A stretch of DNA of 64,000 nucleotides from Chitinophaga fulva (GTDB lineage: Bacteria > Bacteroidota > Bacteroidia > Chitinophagales > Chitinophagaceae): assembly GCF_012927205.1 (NCBI RefSeq), contig NZ_JABBGC010000001.1:3596810-3660809 (forward strand), given 5' to 3'. Of this stretch, positions 37,045 through 45,161 are shown one piece after another. The notes under the pieces were generated by a model. It was not told where the DNA came from and did not search any database. It was given only the letters and a program-made list of their open reading frames with translations. How positions within the stretch are numbered: position 1 is the stretch's first letter; every line of letters starts with the position of its first letter. Position numbers and translations under genes: made by a program.

Positions 37045-38241
37045 CTAGTGTGGCGTCACCGGTCTGGCGGTGATAGTACGCCCGTCCACTGTAAATTTTA
37101 TGCGTTGGGTGGTTTCGAGGGCTTTGAGCAGGGCGGCTGCATCTTCCCGGCGGGAGATCACTCCCGTGAGGTCAATGTCAGACACGTTGCCGTCATAAGC
37201 TACCTCTATATCGTACCAGCGGGCAAGTTGCCGCATGATGGTGCGGATGTTGGTGTTACGGAAGCGGAACTTCCCTTCTTTCCAGGCGAGGGCCTGTTCT
37301 ATATCGGCCGTACTGGTGGTGAAAGTGCCGCCATCGGGCTCAATACTGGCCTGGTAGCCGGGTTTGAGAAGGCTTTGCCGGGTACCGCGGGCCACCTTCA
37401 CCGCGCCATCTACCAGGGTGGTACGGATAGCTTGTTCATCGGCGTAGGCCATCACATTGAAACTGGTGCCCAGTACGGTGACGGTCATTTCTTCCATGCC
37501 GGGTGTATTGACTTTTACCCGGAAAGGTTTGTTAGCCTGCTGGTTCACTTCAAAATACACTTCCCCCGTAATCTCTACCAGTCGCTCGTTTTCGGTGAAT
37601 GCAGCCGGAAAACGGATACTGCTGGCGGCATTGAGCCATATTTTGCTGCCATCGGCCAGCGTGAGCTGGTATTGGCCTCCTCTTGGCGTGGCCACGGTAT
37701 TGTACAACGGCTGTTTGTTGTCTCCATTGCCTTTATAGGTAAGCGCACCGTTCGTGTTGCTGATCTGCGTATTGCCCTGTACGGCCAATGCGCCGTTGCT
37801 GCTGCTGTCCAGCGTAATGGTGCTATTGTCGGCCAGTATAAGCATGGCTTTGTTGCTGCCAGGCGCCAGTGGACTAACTTTGACCGTGGTGCCCATGGGA
37901 GCTGCCACCTCGGGGCGGCGCACCAGGAATACGCCACTGGTAATAATACCCGCTGCCAGTACTGCTGCTGCGGCATACATCCAGCGTTTCCGGGTGTAAT
38001 GCCCGCGTACTGGCTGTAAGGGCGCTGTTTGCAGCACTTGTTGCAATAAAGCGGCCTTCTCTGCTTCCGGCCATTCAGCTTCGGGAGCAGACCGGGTATA
38101 CAGCGTATGCAGGATATCAGCCTTGATTTCCTCCTCAAAAGCACCATTGGCAACTGCCTCTTGCAATTGTGCCAGCTCATCCGGGTTCAGCGGCTGATGC
38201 TTGTATTTTTCCAGTAGTTGCCTGATTTCAGCGACGGTCAT
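37045..38241 (-). CDS. FecR-family anti-sigma factor
   Basis: 398 residues from ATG 38241 (MTVAEIRQLLEKYKHQ); the longer frame to 38292 has no good support. The N-terminal cytoplasmic part would bind the sigma factor, a single membrane helix lies near residues 92-112, and the periplasmic FecR domain follows (TTVKVSPLAPGSNKAM, PRGGQYQLTLADGSKIWLNA) with a C-terminal STN-contact region (FRNTNIRTIMRQLARWYDIE). It would pass substrate occupancy of the SusC transporter to the sigma encoded just upstream. Confidence 0.92.
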   Translation of the reverse strand: MTVAEIRQLLEKYKHQPLNPDELAQLQEAVANGAFEEEIKADILHTLYTRSAPEAEWPEAEKAALLQQVLQTAPLQPVRGHYTRKRWMYAAAAVLAAGIITSGVFLVRRPEVAAPMGTTVKVSPLAPGSNKAMLILADNSTITLDSSSNGALAVQGNTQISNTNGALTYKGNGDNKQPLYNTVATPRGGQYQLTLADGSKIWLNAASSIRFPAAFTENERLVEITGEVYFEVNQQANKPFRVKVNTPGMEEMTVTVLGTSFNVMAYADEQAIRTTLVDGAVKVARGTRQSLLKPGYQASIEPDGGTFTTSTADIEQALAWKEGKFRFRNTNIRTIMRQLARWYDIEVAYDGNVSDIDLTGVISRREDAAALLKALETTQRIKFTVDGRTITARPVTPH

Positions 38242-38317
38242 TATTGCGACTTTAGAAATGGTGACAGGGATAAAGACGAACGATGGAAACAAAAGGAGTA
38301 TTCCCCCGGAGAAAATT

Positions 38318-38402
38318 TTTTCATTTTTTTATTTTTCCATTAGAAAGAGCGCCAGGCATCCTCTAAATGAGAAAATAAAAAAATTAAAAAATAAAAAAAT
38401 TG
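38318..38402. repeat. AT-rich inverted-repeat element between sigma and FecR
   Basis: Imperfect inverted repeat with long A and T runs in both arms and GCCAGGCATCCTC at 38351-38363, the reverse complement of the matching string at 36874-36886. The stop of the sigma gene (38384) and its last residues lie inside the element. Confidence 0.55.
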
Positions 38403-38953
38403 TGGAGCTGTTGTTTGATGATAGACCGTAAAGACCGCAGGGCCAGTTGCAATTGTTTTTTGACGGTGTGTACGGAGATATTGAGCTGATGGGAGATTTC
38501 TTCATTGCTCAGTCCCTGTTTGCGGGCGAGATAGATTTTTTTGCGTGCCGGGGGCAACGAGTCGATAGCGTTATGCAGTATTTGCTGGTACTGGTGGTCC
38601 TGTACCACATGATCTGTGTCGTTGGCATAGCCGGGGTCCTGCATCCCGAGGTAGGCCATGGCCTTTTCTTTTACCAGCTGCTTGCGGAAGCTGTCATATA
38701 TATGATTACGTGTCAGTATAAACAAATAGTCGGAAAAATCATCGATAGTGTCCAGCGTTTCCCGCTTTAACCATACCCTCATAAAGATCTCCTGTACAAC
38801 TTCACTCGCGGCGGTACGGTCTTTCAGATATAGCATAGCGGCATTGAACACCTGTTGGCTGTAGGCGTTAAACATGCGCGTGTAGGCGGCCTCGTTACCA
38901 GCTGCTATCGCTGTCAGTTGCTCTCTTTCATCCGGGATAGATGACCTTGACAA
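38384..38953 (-). CDS. ECF-type RNA polymerase sigma factor
   Basis: 189 residues. Region 2 is at about 25-90 (AASEVVQEIFMRVWLKR, FLFILTRNHIYDSFRK form) and region 4 at about 120-175 (LPPARKKIYLARKQG, then a helix-turn-helix in NEEISHQLNISVHTVKKQL). It heads the sigma-FecR-SusC-SusD-GH18 unit. The last residues HNFFIF come from an AT-rich repeat, so the C-terminus may have been replaced. It would direct transcription of the SusC locus when FecR releases it. Confidence 0.93.
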   Translation of the reverse strand: MSRSSIPDEREQLTAIAAGNEAAYTRMFNAYSQQVFNAAMLYLKDRTAASEVVQEIFMRVWLKRETLDTIDDFSDYLFILTRNHIYDSFRKQLVKEKAMAYLGMQDPGYANDTDHVVQDHQYQQILHNAIDSLPPARKKIYLARKQGLSNEEISHQLNISVHTVKKQLQLALRSLRSIIKQQLHNFFIF

Positions 38954-39099
38954 TATGTATCAGATTTTTTCTTCCGCCTAAATATAGGAAACTATTCGGA
39001 ATCGGGGCCTTCCCGACCAGAGGCAAGGGCTAAACTATTTACCGCTGCCGGCTGTTCTTAAAACAGTCACTGTATTCATCACATTTTAAATGATTTTGT

Positions 39100-39645
39100 A
39101 TGAAGACACTGAAGGCATTCCGGCTCTTTTTGCTGCTGTTTGCACTTCCTGCACTGTATGTGGCGGCACAGGACGAAGAGACCATCCTGAAAGCGGAAAG
39201 GATAAAAAAAGAAAACCTGCCACCGGAGATACTGGCGGATTTTCAGAAACGTTTCCCCAATGTCAGCCTGAACCAGATCATGAAGATCCCTACAGGGTTA
39301 TATAAGAGAGACTGGCAGGTAGAAGAAGAGAATAAACCCAGTCTCCAGGACGAATATTATACCCTCAGCATGACCGGAGACAAGCTGGACATTGAAGCGT
39401 TGTATGATCGTAACGGGCACCTGATCAGGGCGCGGGAAAGAGCGATAGACGCGAAATTGCCGGAGAGCATCGGCATGTACCTGGCCGATCACTATCCCGG
39501 CTATAAAGTGGTAAAGGATAAAGTCCACCAGTTGATCTCCCCCAAAAAAATAAAAGCACAATGGGAAGTGATGGTGGTGAAAGACAACGATTTCAGACGA
39601 CTGTTCTTTGATAAAGACGGCAAATTCGTTAAAGAAAGAAAATGA
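39100..39645 (+). CDS. PepSY-like (BLIP-fold) secreted protein
   Basis: 181 residues with a signal peptide (to about residue 23, ...YVAAQ). The rest shows two repeated blocks of the DUF2874/PepSY-like type: 'LPPEILADFQKRFPNVS' followed by KRDWQVEEE, then LPESIGMYLADHYPGYK followed by AQWEVMVV. Such proteins are secreted or periplasmic with unknown role. The stop overlaps the start of the HAD phosphatase gene (ATGA), so both are made together. Confidence 0.75.
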   Translation: MKTLKAFRLFLLLFALPALYVAAQDEETILKAERIKKENLPPEILADFQKRFPNVSLNQIMKIPTGLYKRDWQVEEENKPSLQDEYYTLSMTGDKLDIEALYDRNGHLIRARERAIDAKLPESIGMYLADHYPGYKVVKDKVHQLISPKKIKAQWEVMVVKDNDFRRLFFDKDGKFVKERK

Positions 39646-40643
39646 GCGCGTTATTAAGACACTTTATCAGGGACAACAGCTGGTGGCTGATCATAGCTGT
39701 CCAATTGCTGTCCCTGACAGCCCACGCACAGGGAGATCCCCTGCCTTCCTGGAATAGCAGCGCGGTAAAACAATCTATTATCCGTTTTGTGTCAACGATC
39801 ACCAATGAACAATCTACACAATATGTCCCGCCGGAAGACCGCATTGCCACTTTTGACAATGATGGCACCCTGTGGGCGGAAAAACCGGTGATACAGGAAC
39901 AATTCGTGGTCTTCCGGATCATCCAGCTGGTAAAACAAACTCCGGCGCTGCGCAACAAACAACCCTATAAAGCCATATTGGAGAAAAACCGGGCATACCT
40001 GAAGACCCTTGGCCGCAAAGGGTTGTTGGACCTGATGGACCTTACTCATACCGGTATGACGGAGACCGATTTCCATGATGCCGTGATGCGGTTTTTTGCC
40101 GTGGTAAAACATCCGGTGTTAGGAGTGCCGGTAGCGCAACTGGTATATCAGCCACAGCTGGAACTGCTGAATTACCTGCGTGACAACCAGTTCAAGATCT
40201 ATATCTGTTCAGGAGGAACGGTAGAGTTTATCCGGGCCATCTCTCAAAAATATTATGGTATCCCCCCGGAACAGGTGATCGGCACTACCTTTCGATATGC
40301 TTATGTAGACAGTGCCGGGGTGAATGATATCATGCGCCTGAAAGGCCTCAATCCGTTGAACGATAAAAGGGAAAAACCGGTCAACATTCAATATTATATC
40401 GGTAAACGTCCTATCCTGGCTTGCGGCAACATCGGCGGCGGCGGGGATATCAGCATGCTCCGTTTCTGCCAGGGAAACAAATACCCGTCCCTGCAATTGC
40501 TGGTACATCATGATGACGGAGAAAGGGAATTTGAATATGAAGAAGATGACAACGAATCGCTGAATAACGCCCACCGCTATGGTTGGGGAGTGATCAGCAT
40601 GAAGAACGACTGGCAGCATATCTTCGTTGGACCCACGCCCTGA
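39642..40643 (+). CDS. Exported HAD-family phosphatase
   Basis: 333 residues with an export signal (to about residue 30). HAD motif I is FDNDGTLWAEKP with the nucleophile Asp and DxDGT pattern, motif II lies in IYICSGGTVEFIRA, the lysine is in NIQYYIGKRP, and motif III/IV in LACGNIGGGGDISM. The group includes phosphoserine-phosphatase-like and acid-phosphatase-like enzymes; the substrate is unknown. It overlaps the PepSY-like gene by 4 bp. Confidence 0.85.
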   Translation: MSALLRHFIRDNSWWLIIAVQLLSLTAHAQGDPLPSWNSSAVKQSIIRFVSTITNEQSTQYVPPEDRIATFDNDGTLWAEKPVIQEQFVVFRIIQLVKQTPALRNKQPYKAILEKNRAYLKTLGRKGLLDLMDLTHTGMTETDFHDAVMRFFAVVKHPVLGVPVAQLVYQPQLELLNYLRDNQFKIYICSGGTVEFIRAISQKYYGIPPEQVIGTTFRYAYVDSAGVNDIMRLKGLNPLNDKREKPVNIQYYIGKRPILACGNIGGGGDISMLRFCQGNKYPSLQLLVHHDDGEREFEYEEDDNESLNNAHRYGWGVISMKNDWQHIFVGPTP

Positions 40644-40704
40644 AATGCCGTGCCATACCTGATTCTGAAAAAAATGACCTAATTTGGGCCGTCCTTACAG
40701 CAGG

Positions 40705-41520
40705 ATGGAAACAGTTATGTCAGGTATGAACAATCATCAATATTCACTCAGGACCGTACAGGTAACCCGCTACGTGACCCCTTTGCGGGAAGGCGGTTCG
40801 CTGCCTGCACTTACAGAAGCCGATGACGGTTTCCTGTATGTGCTGAAGTTCAGAGGCGCCGGCCAGGGTGTAAAAGCGCTGATAGCAGAGTTGATCGGCG
40901 GGGAAGTGGCCCGGGTGCTGGGCCTCAAAGTGCCGGAAATCGTATTTGCCTCACTGGACCAGGATTATGGCCGCAACGAAGGCGACGAAGAAATACAAGA
41001 CCTGCTAAAGTCCAGCGTGGGACTGAACCTGGCGTTGCACTACCTCTCCGGTTCCATCACCTACGATCCGGTGGTGACCACCATCGACGAAAACCTCGCT
41101 TCTAAAATTGTATGGCTCGATTGTCTGCTCACCAATGTGGACAGGACCGTGCGTAACACCAATATGCTGATGTGGAACCGGGAACTGTGGCTGATAGACC
41201 ATGGCGCCTCCCTGTATTTCCATCATTCCTGGGACAATTGGGAAGAGCAGGCCACCAGGCCTTTTGCGAAAGTGAAAGACCATGTGTTGCTGCCGCAGGC
41301 CACACAGATCGCTGAAGTGGACAGCGCTTTCCGCGCCATCCTTACGCCGGAGAGTATCCGCGCTATTGTGGGCCTGGTGCCGGAAGAATGGCTTACCGGT
41401 CAGGAAGGTGTTTCCGCAGCGGAGAGACGCGAAGTATATGCACAGTTTTTAACCAGGAGGGTAGCCTCTTCCGAAATTTTTGTAAAAGAAGCAGTATATG
41501 CAAGATCAACACTTATATGA
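40705..41520 (+). CDS. HipA-like kinase domain protein
   Basis: 271 residues from ATG 40705 (METVMSGMNN); ATG 40717 and 40726 are alternatives. Beta-rich N-lobe (DDGFLYVLKFRGAGQGVKAL), then a catalytic loop (LDCLLTNVDRTVRNTNMLMW) and a metal-binding IDHGASL, as in HipA-type kinases. It lacks the extra N-terminal part of classical HipA, which fits the stand-alone HipA-like kinase family. It overlaps by 23 bp a DUF3037 gene, a pairing seen widely. Whether this is a toxin-antitoxin pair or an enzyme pair is not known. Confidence 0.85.
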   Translation: METVMSGMNNHQYSLRTVQVTRYVTPLREGGSLPALTEADDGFLYVLKFRGAGQGVKALIAELIGGEVARVLGLKVPEIVFASLDQDYGRNEGDEEIQDLLKSSVGLNLALHYLSGSITYDPVVTTIDENLASKIVWLDCLLTNVDRTVRNTNMLMWNRELWLIDHGASLYFHHSWDNWEEQATRPFAKVKDHVLLPQATQIAEVDSAFRAILTPESIRAIVGLVPEEWLTGQEGVSAAERREVYAQFLTRRVASSEIFVKEAVYARSTLI

Positions 41521-41887
41521 GTACGCCGTTATACGCGTAGTGCCACGGGTAGAGCGGGAAGAGTTTCTCAACGTAGGTGTCATGCTCTACTGTAAAAAAC
41601 AGAAATTCCTGCAGATGCGTTATACGCTGGATGAATCCAGGCTGCGCGCTTTATGCCCGGCTATTGACATTACCGAACTGGCAGGGTATCTCTGTGCCAT
41701 TGAAAAAATTTGCGCCGGCGGCCCACAAGGTGGTCCTATCGGTATGCTGGACCTGGCCTCCCGTTTCCGCTGGCTGACGGCCACCCGGAGTACCATTGTA
41801 CAAACCTCCAGGACCCATGGCGGACTGTGCACAGATGCAGCTGCTACTTTGCAGCGCTTGTATGAACAACTGGTGTTGCTGCCGTAA
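41498..41887 (+). CDS. DUF3037 family protein
   Basis: 129 residues; DUF3037 pattern EYAVIRVVPRVEREEFLNVG and VMLYCKK at the N-terminus. No function is known. The start lies inside the HipA-like gene (23 bp overlap), so they are translated together. Confidence 0.85.
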   Translation: MQDQHLYEYAVIRVVPRVEREEFLNVGVMLYCKKQKFLQMRYTLDESRLRALCPAIDITELAGYLCAIEKICAGGPQGGPIGMLDLASRFRWLTATRSTIVQTSRTHGGLCTDAAATLQRLYEQLVLLP

Positions 41888-41944
41888 AAGAAATGAAAAG
41901 CAGCTGGAAAATGGATGGGGTAACAGACAATGGCGTGATGGGCA

Positions 41945-43759
41945 TTACAAAGAAGCTGACTCCACCAACTCCAGCTGCAGCTTCAGTTTAGCGGCAATCT
42001 CGGGGCCTTCAAAACCGATGTTGCTGAAACGGATATTGCCTTTGGTGTCTATGATGTAAGTTGCCGGAATAATATTGAAACGGAATTTTTCTCCTACGTC
42101 CGGATCGGTATTGTAATATACCGGGAAGGTATATTTTTTATGGCCGGACCATCCCTGTGCATCGGCGAGGGTGTTGCGGGCGCCGCTGTTGACCACCATG
42201 AAAACCACTTTGGGATTGTTTTTATAAGCCTCGTACAACTGTTGGAGATAGGGCATTTCCTGCATACACGGGCCGCACCAGGTGGCCCAGAAATCAATCA
42301 GTATAATTTTATCTTTTAGGGCGGCAGGTGATACCGGCTGGCCTTTCATGTCTACAAAGGATTGCAGCGAAGGGGCGGGCCGGCTGATCAGCTGGCGGCG
42401 TACTTTGTCGAGCAGTATTTTCTCCCGCAGCTGTTGCACGGTTTTCAGTTTTTCTTTGTTCCCTGTATGCGTATAGAAGAGGGTGGCGTTGTTGAGCGTC
42501 TCGTTGTCCGGGGAGATGGCGAGGGCGCTGTCTGTTTGTTGTGCCCCTTCGTGCAGGCGTGCCTGTTGGAGGTCTATTAATCCCAGCAGGGAAAGGAGAT
42601 TAGCCTGTGCCTTCCGGGTTACGGCCTGGCGGGTGCTGTCACTTACAAAAGGGTAGATGTAGCCTGTTTCCGGAAAGTACCGGATGATACCGGCGGGGAA
42701 GCTGTCGGCCTGCGACAGTGCCAGCTTTGCATAGTAGCGGGCAGTGTCGGGCGCCAGCTGGTTAGTTTGCAGCGTGGTGGCCAGTTCTTTTAAGGTCTCG
42801 GCTGTCCAGGGATTGCGGCGTTGGGTAGCTACCTTACGGGCATGGTACAACGTTTTTTCGGTATGATGTTGCGCGGCATACAGTTGGAACAGCTGTTCAT
42901 GCATACCCGTATAGGCGTTGGCGTTTTGTGGTGTTTCCTTTTGCAGGGCCTGTTCCAGCAGTTTTATCCGGGTGGCGGTATCTTTCTCTTTGCGGATGTT
43001 GGAGGCCAGTTGTTCTATGCCGGGTTCGCTGCCGGGAAAACGTTTCATCACTACTTGCCGGATGGAGTCTACCCTGGTATTTTCACCGATGATGAGATAG
43101 CCCATGGTCACTTTGTTGAGGTTCCCCGGATTGGAAGGGGCGCTGTTGAATTTCTGCGCGATCACCTGAAAGGCCTGCTGACGGAAGGTTTCCCGGGCTT
43201 TGGCATCGGGGGCGTGTTGCAGGTTGTATTGCAACAGGCGTACTTTCGCTTCATAGTTGCCGGGGTACAGGTCCAGCTCCTGTTGGTACAGGGAGGCCTG
43301 TTCTGCGGCGAGCCCGGGTGACTTGCCTCTTTGTGCAGACAGACTATAGGCTTTGTACAGCAGTCCGTTTTCCACCGGCTGGTGGCCGGTGTATACGGAG
43401 ACTGCGTAGTGGCTGTCTGCTGCGGGCTTGTCGATGAGCTCACCGCTTTCCAGGTAAAAGGTAGCATAGGTGGCAAAACCTGCCAGGCGGAAGGAGGTCG
43501 TCCACTTGTGGCCCTGTCGGTGCAAGGATATTCTGGTCGCTACATCATAAAAGTTTGAGTAGGAGAATACCAGTGTGATACCGGATACGCTGTCAGGGAT
43601 AACAGCAGCCGGTGACTGTGGATCGTAGGTCACCGTGACAAGATCGCCGCGCTGCGGGTATTGCGGCGCGATGGTAACCCGTTGCTGTGACCGGGCGTTG
43701 GTGGCAACGCCGGTCAGCAGCATCAGGAACAATATGGCAAATGAAAAAGTACGCATCAT
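41945..43759 (-). CDS. TlpA-like thioredoxin-domain protein with TPR-like middle
   Basis: 604 residues. Signal peptide to about residue 24 (...TNARSQQ), a beta-rich domain (about 30-140), a helical repeat region (about 150-440) and a C-terminal TlpA/AhpC-type thioredoxin fold with the CxxC in DFWATWCGPCMQEMP. It would act as a periplasmic or surface thiol-disulfide protein. The ATG shares one base with the SusD stop (TAATG), so translation is coupled. It is last in the sigma-X-FecR-SusC-SusD unit; such thioredoxin genes are frequent next to SusC/SusD pairs, role unclear. Confidence 0.88.
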   Translation of the reverse strand: MMRTFSFAILFLMLLTGVATNARSQQRVTIAPQYPQRGDLVTVTYDPQSPAAVIPDSVSGITLVFSYSNFYDVATRISLHRQGHKWTTSFRLAGFATYATFYLESGELIDKPAADSHYAVSVYTGHQPVENGLLYKAYSLSAQRGKSPGLAAEQASLYQQELDLYPGNYEAKVRLLQYNLQHAPDAKARETFRQQAFQVIAQKFNSAPSNPGNLNKVTMGYLIIGENTRVDSIRQVVMKRFPGSEPGIEQLASNIRKEKDTATRIKLLEQALQKETPQNANAYTGMHEQLFQLYAAQHHTEKTLYHARKVATQRRNPWTAETLKELATTLQTNQLAPDTARYYAKLALSQADSFPAGIIRYFPETGYIYPFVSDSTRQAVTRKAQANLLSLLGLIDLQQARLHEGAQQTDSALAISPDNETLNNATLFYTHTGNKEKLKTVQQLREKILLDKVRRQLISRPAPSLQSFVDMKGQPVSPAALKDKIILIDFWATWCGPCMQEMPYLQQLYEAYKNNPKVVFMVVNSGARNTLADAQGWSGHKKYTFPVYYNTDPDVGEKFRFNIIPATYIIDTKGNIRFSNIGFEGPEIAAKLKLQLELVESASL

Positions 43760-45147
43760 TAGTATCCCGGGTTTTGAGTGAGGTTGGGATTGGTGCTGGT
43801 AGCGTCTACCGGGATGGGGTACAGGGTATCTGTATCCTGCCAGTTGGCGCCTTTGATGGGTTGCAGCACGGCGGAAGATTGTTTGGTCCGTTTCAGGTCA
43901 AACCAGCGGTGGCCCCATTCGGTGAACAGCTCGAGGTGTCTTTCTTTGGCCACGGCTTTCAGCAGGTCGTCTTTACTGAGCGTGTTGGATAATACGGGAA
44001 TGCCTGCACGAACACGGATCGCGTCAATATCGGCACGGCCTTCATCCAGTTTGCCTTGCTGGATGCGGGCTTCAGCGCGGATGAGGTATTGTTCGGCGAG
44101 GCGCATCACCATGGAATATTCTGTTATTACGCCCAGGGTACCCACCCTGATTTTGTATTTAAACGGAAAATAGTAGGTCGCTCCGGTAGATGTTTTACGA
44201 AAGCCTGTCCAGTTGGTCAGTCGCAGATCGTTGGGTTCGAAGCGGCGGATAAAATTCAGGGTGTCCAGCCGGAAAACTGCAGTAGCTGTGGCATTGGCGG
44301 GAGCAGCGGTGAAGCCTTCCCAGGTATTGCGGCCACCAGCCACGTTCACGGGTTGCAGCTGGAAAATCGCTTCACCGCTGTTGGCGAGGAATACCTTGTT
44401 CAGGTCTTTCTGCAGGGAATATTTATTGTCTGCAATCACTTTTGAAGCAGTAGCTTCTGCCTGTGCCCATTGTTGGTTGTAGAGATAAACCCTTGCCAGC
44501 AGCGCATTGGCGGCAGCTTTGTTGGGCCGTACGCGTGTGCCGGTCGGATAGTCGTCGCCCATCAGGGATACGGCGTCGTTCAGGTCTTTGATGATGTTAT
44601 CATAGACGGCGGCCCTTGTTGCGCGTGGTTTGAGACCATTCTCTTCGTAGTTGGTGGTCGTAATCAACGGTACATCACCATACATATTGACCAGGTAAAA
44701 ATAGAAGAAGGAACGCATGAAATAAGACTCGCCCAACAATTGATTTTTAACATTGGGAGAAAGGCCGGTGGCTTTCTGTAGTCCTTCCAGACAGGCATTG
44801 GTGTGATAAATGAAACCATACTGATCGGCAAACATGCTCTTTACATACTGGCTGCTGGGTACCAGCCTGTTTTCCCGGAAAACGTCGTAGTTCTCGAACG
44901 CCGAGAAATAATACATTTCATCGGCCTGCATGGCAGACAGAAAGCTGAGCAGCACATTGGCAAACTGATAGTTGAAGCCGTTCATATCGGTGTATAAACC
45001 TGTTACGGCAGCGGTAGCAGTTTTATCGTCTGTGAACACCAGTTCGGATACCAGTTCGTTTTTCGGCAGGGGGGTGTCTACATATTTGTTACAAGCTACC
45101 GTTGTGGTGATGGCCAGTAAAGTGATATATATATAAATGCGTTTCAT
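43759..45147 (-). CDS. RagB/SusD family lipoprotein
   Basis: 462 residues, lipoprotein signal with TTVAC, then the RagB/SusD pattern (QADEMYYFSAFEN, helical SusD core, AEQYLIRAEARIQQG, and RHLELFTEWGHRWFDLKRT near the C-terminus). It would bind the imported ligand on the cell surface with the SusC encoded 14 bp upstream. The ligand is unknown; no glycosidase lies in this unit. Confidence 0.93.
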   Translation of the reverse strand: MKRIYIYITLLAITTTVACNKYVDTPLPKNELVSELVFTDDKTATAAVTGLYTDMNGFNYQFANVLLSFLSAMQADEMYYFSAFENYDVFRENRLVPSSQYVKSMFADQYGFIYHTNACLEGLQKATGLSPNVKNQLLGESYFMRSFFYFYLVNMYGDVPLITTTNYEENGLKPRATRAAVYDNIIKDLNDAVSLMGDDYPTGTRVRPNKAAANALLARVYLYNQQWAQAEATASKVIADNKYSLQKDLNKVFLANSGEAIFQLQPVNVAGGRNTWEGFTAAPANATATAVFRLDTLNFIRRFEPNDLRLTNWTGFRKTSTGATYYFPFKYKIRVGTLGVITEYSMVMRLAEQYLIRAEARIQQGKLDEGRADIDAIRVRAGIPVLSNTLSKDDLLKAVAKERHLELFTEWGHRWFDLKRTKQSSAVLQPIKGANWQDTDTLYPIPVDATSTNPNLTQNPGY

Positions 45148-45161
45148 GTCAGTATATTTTA

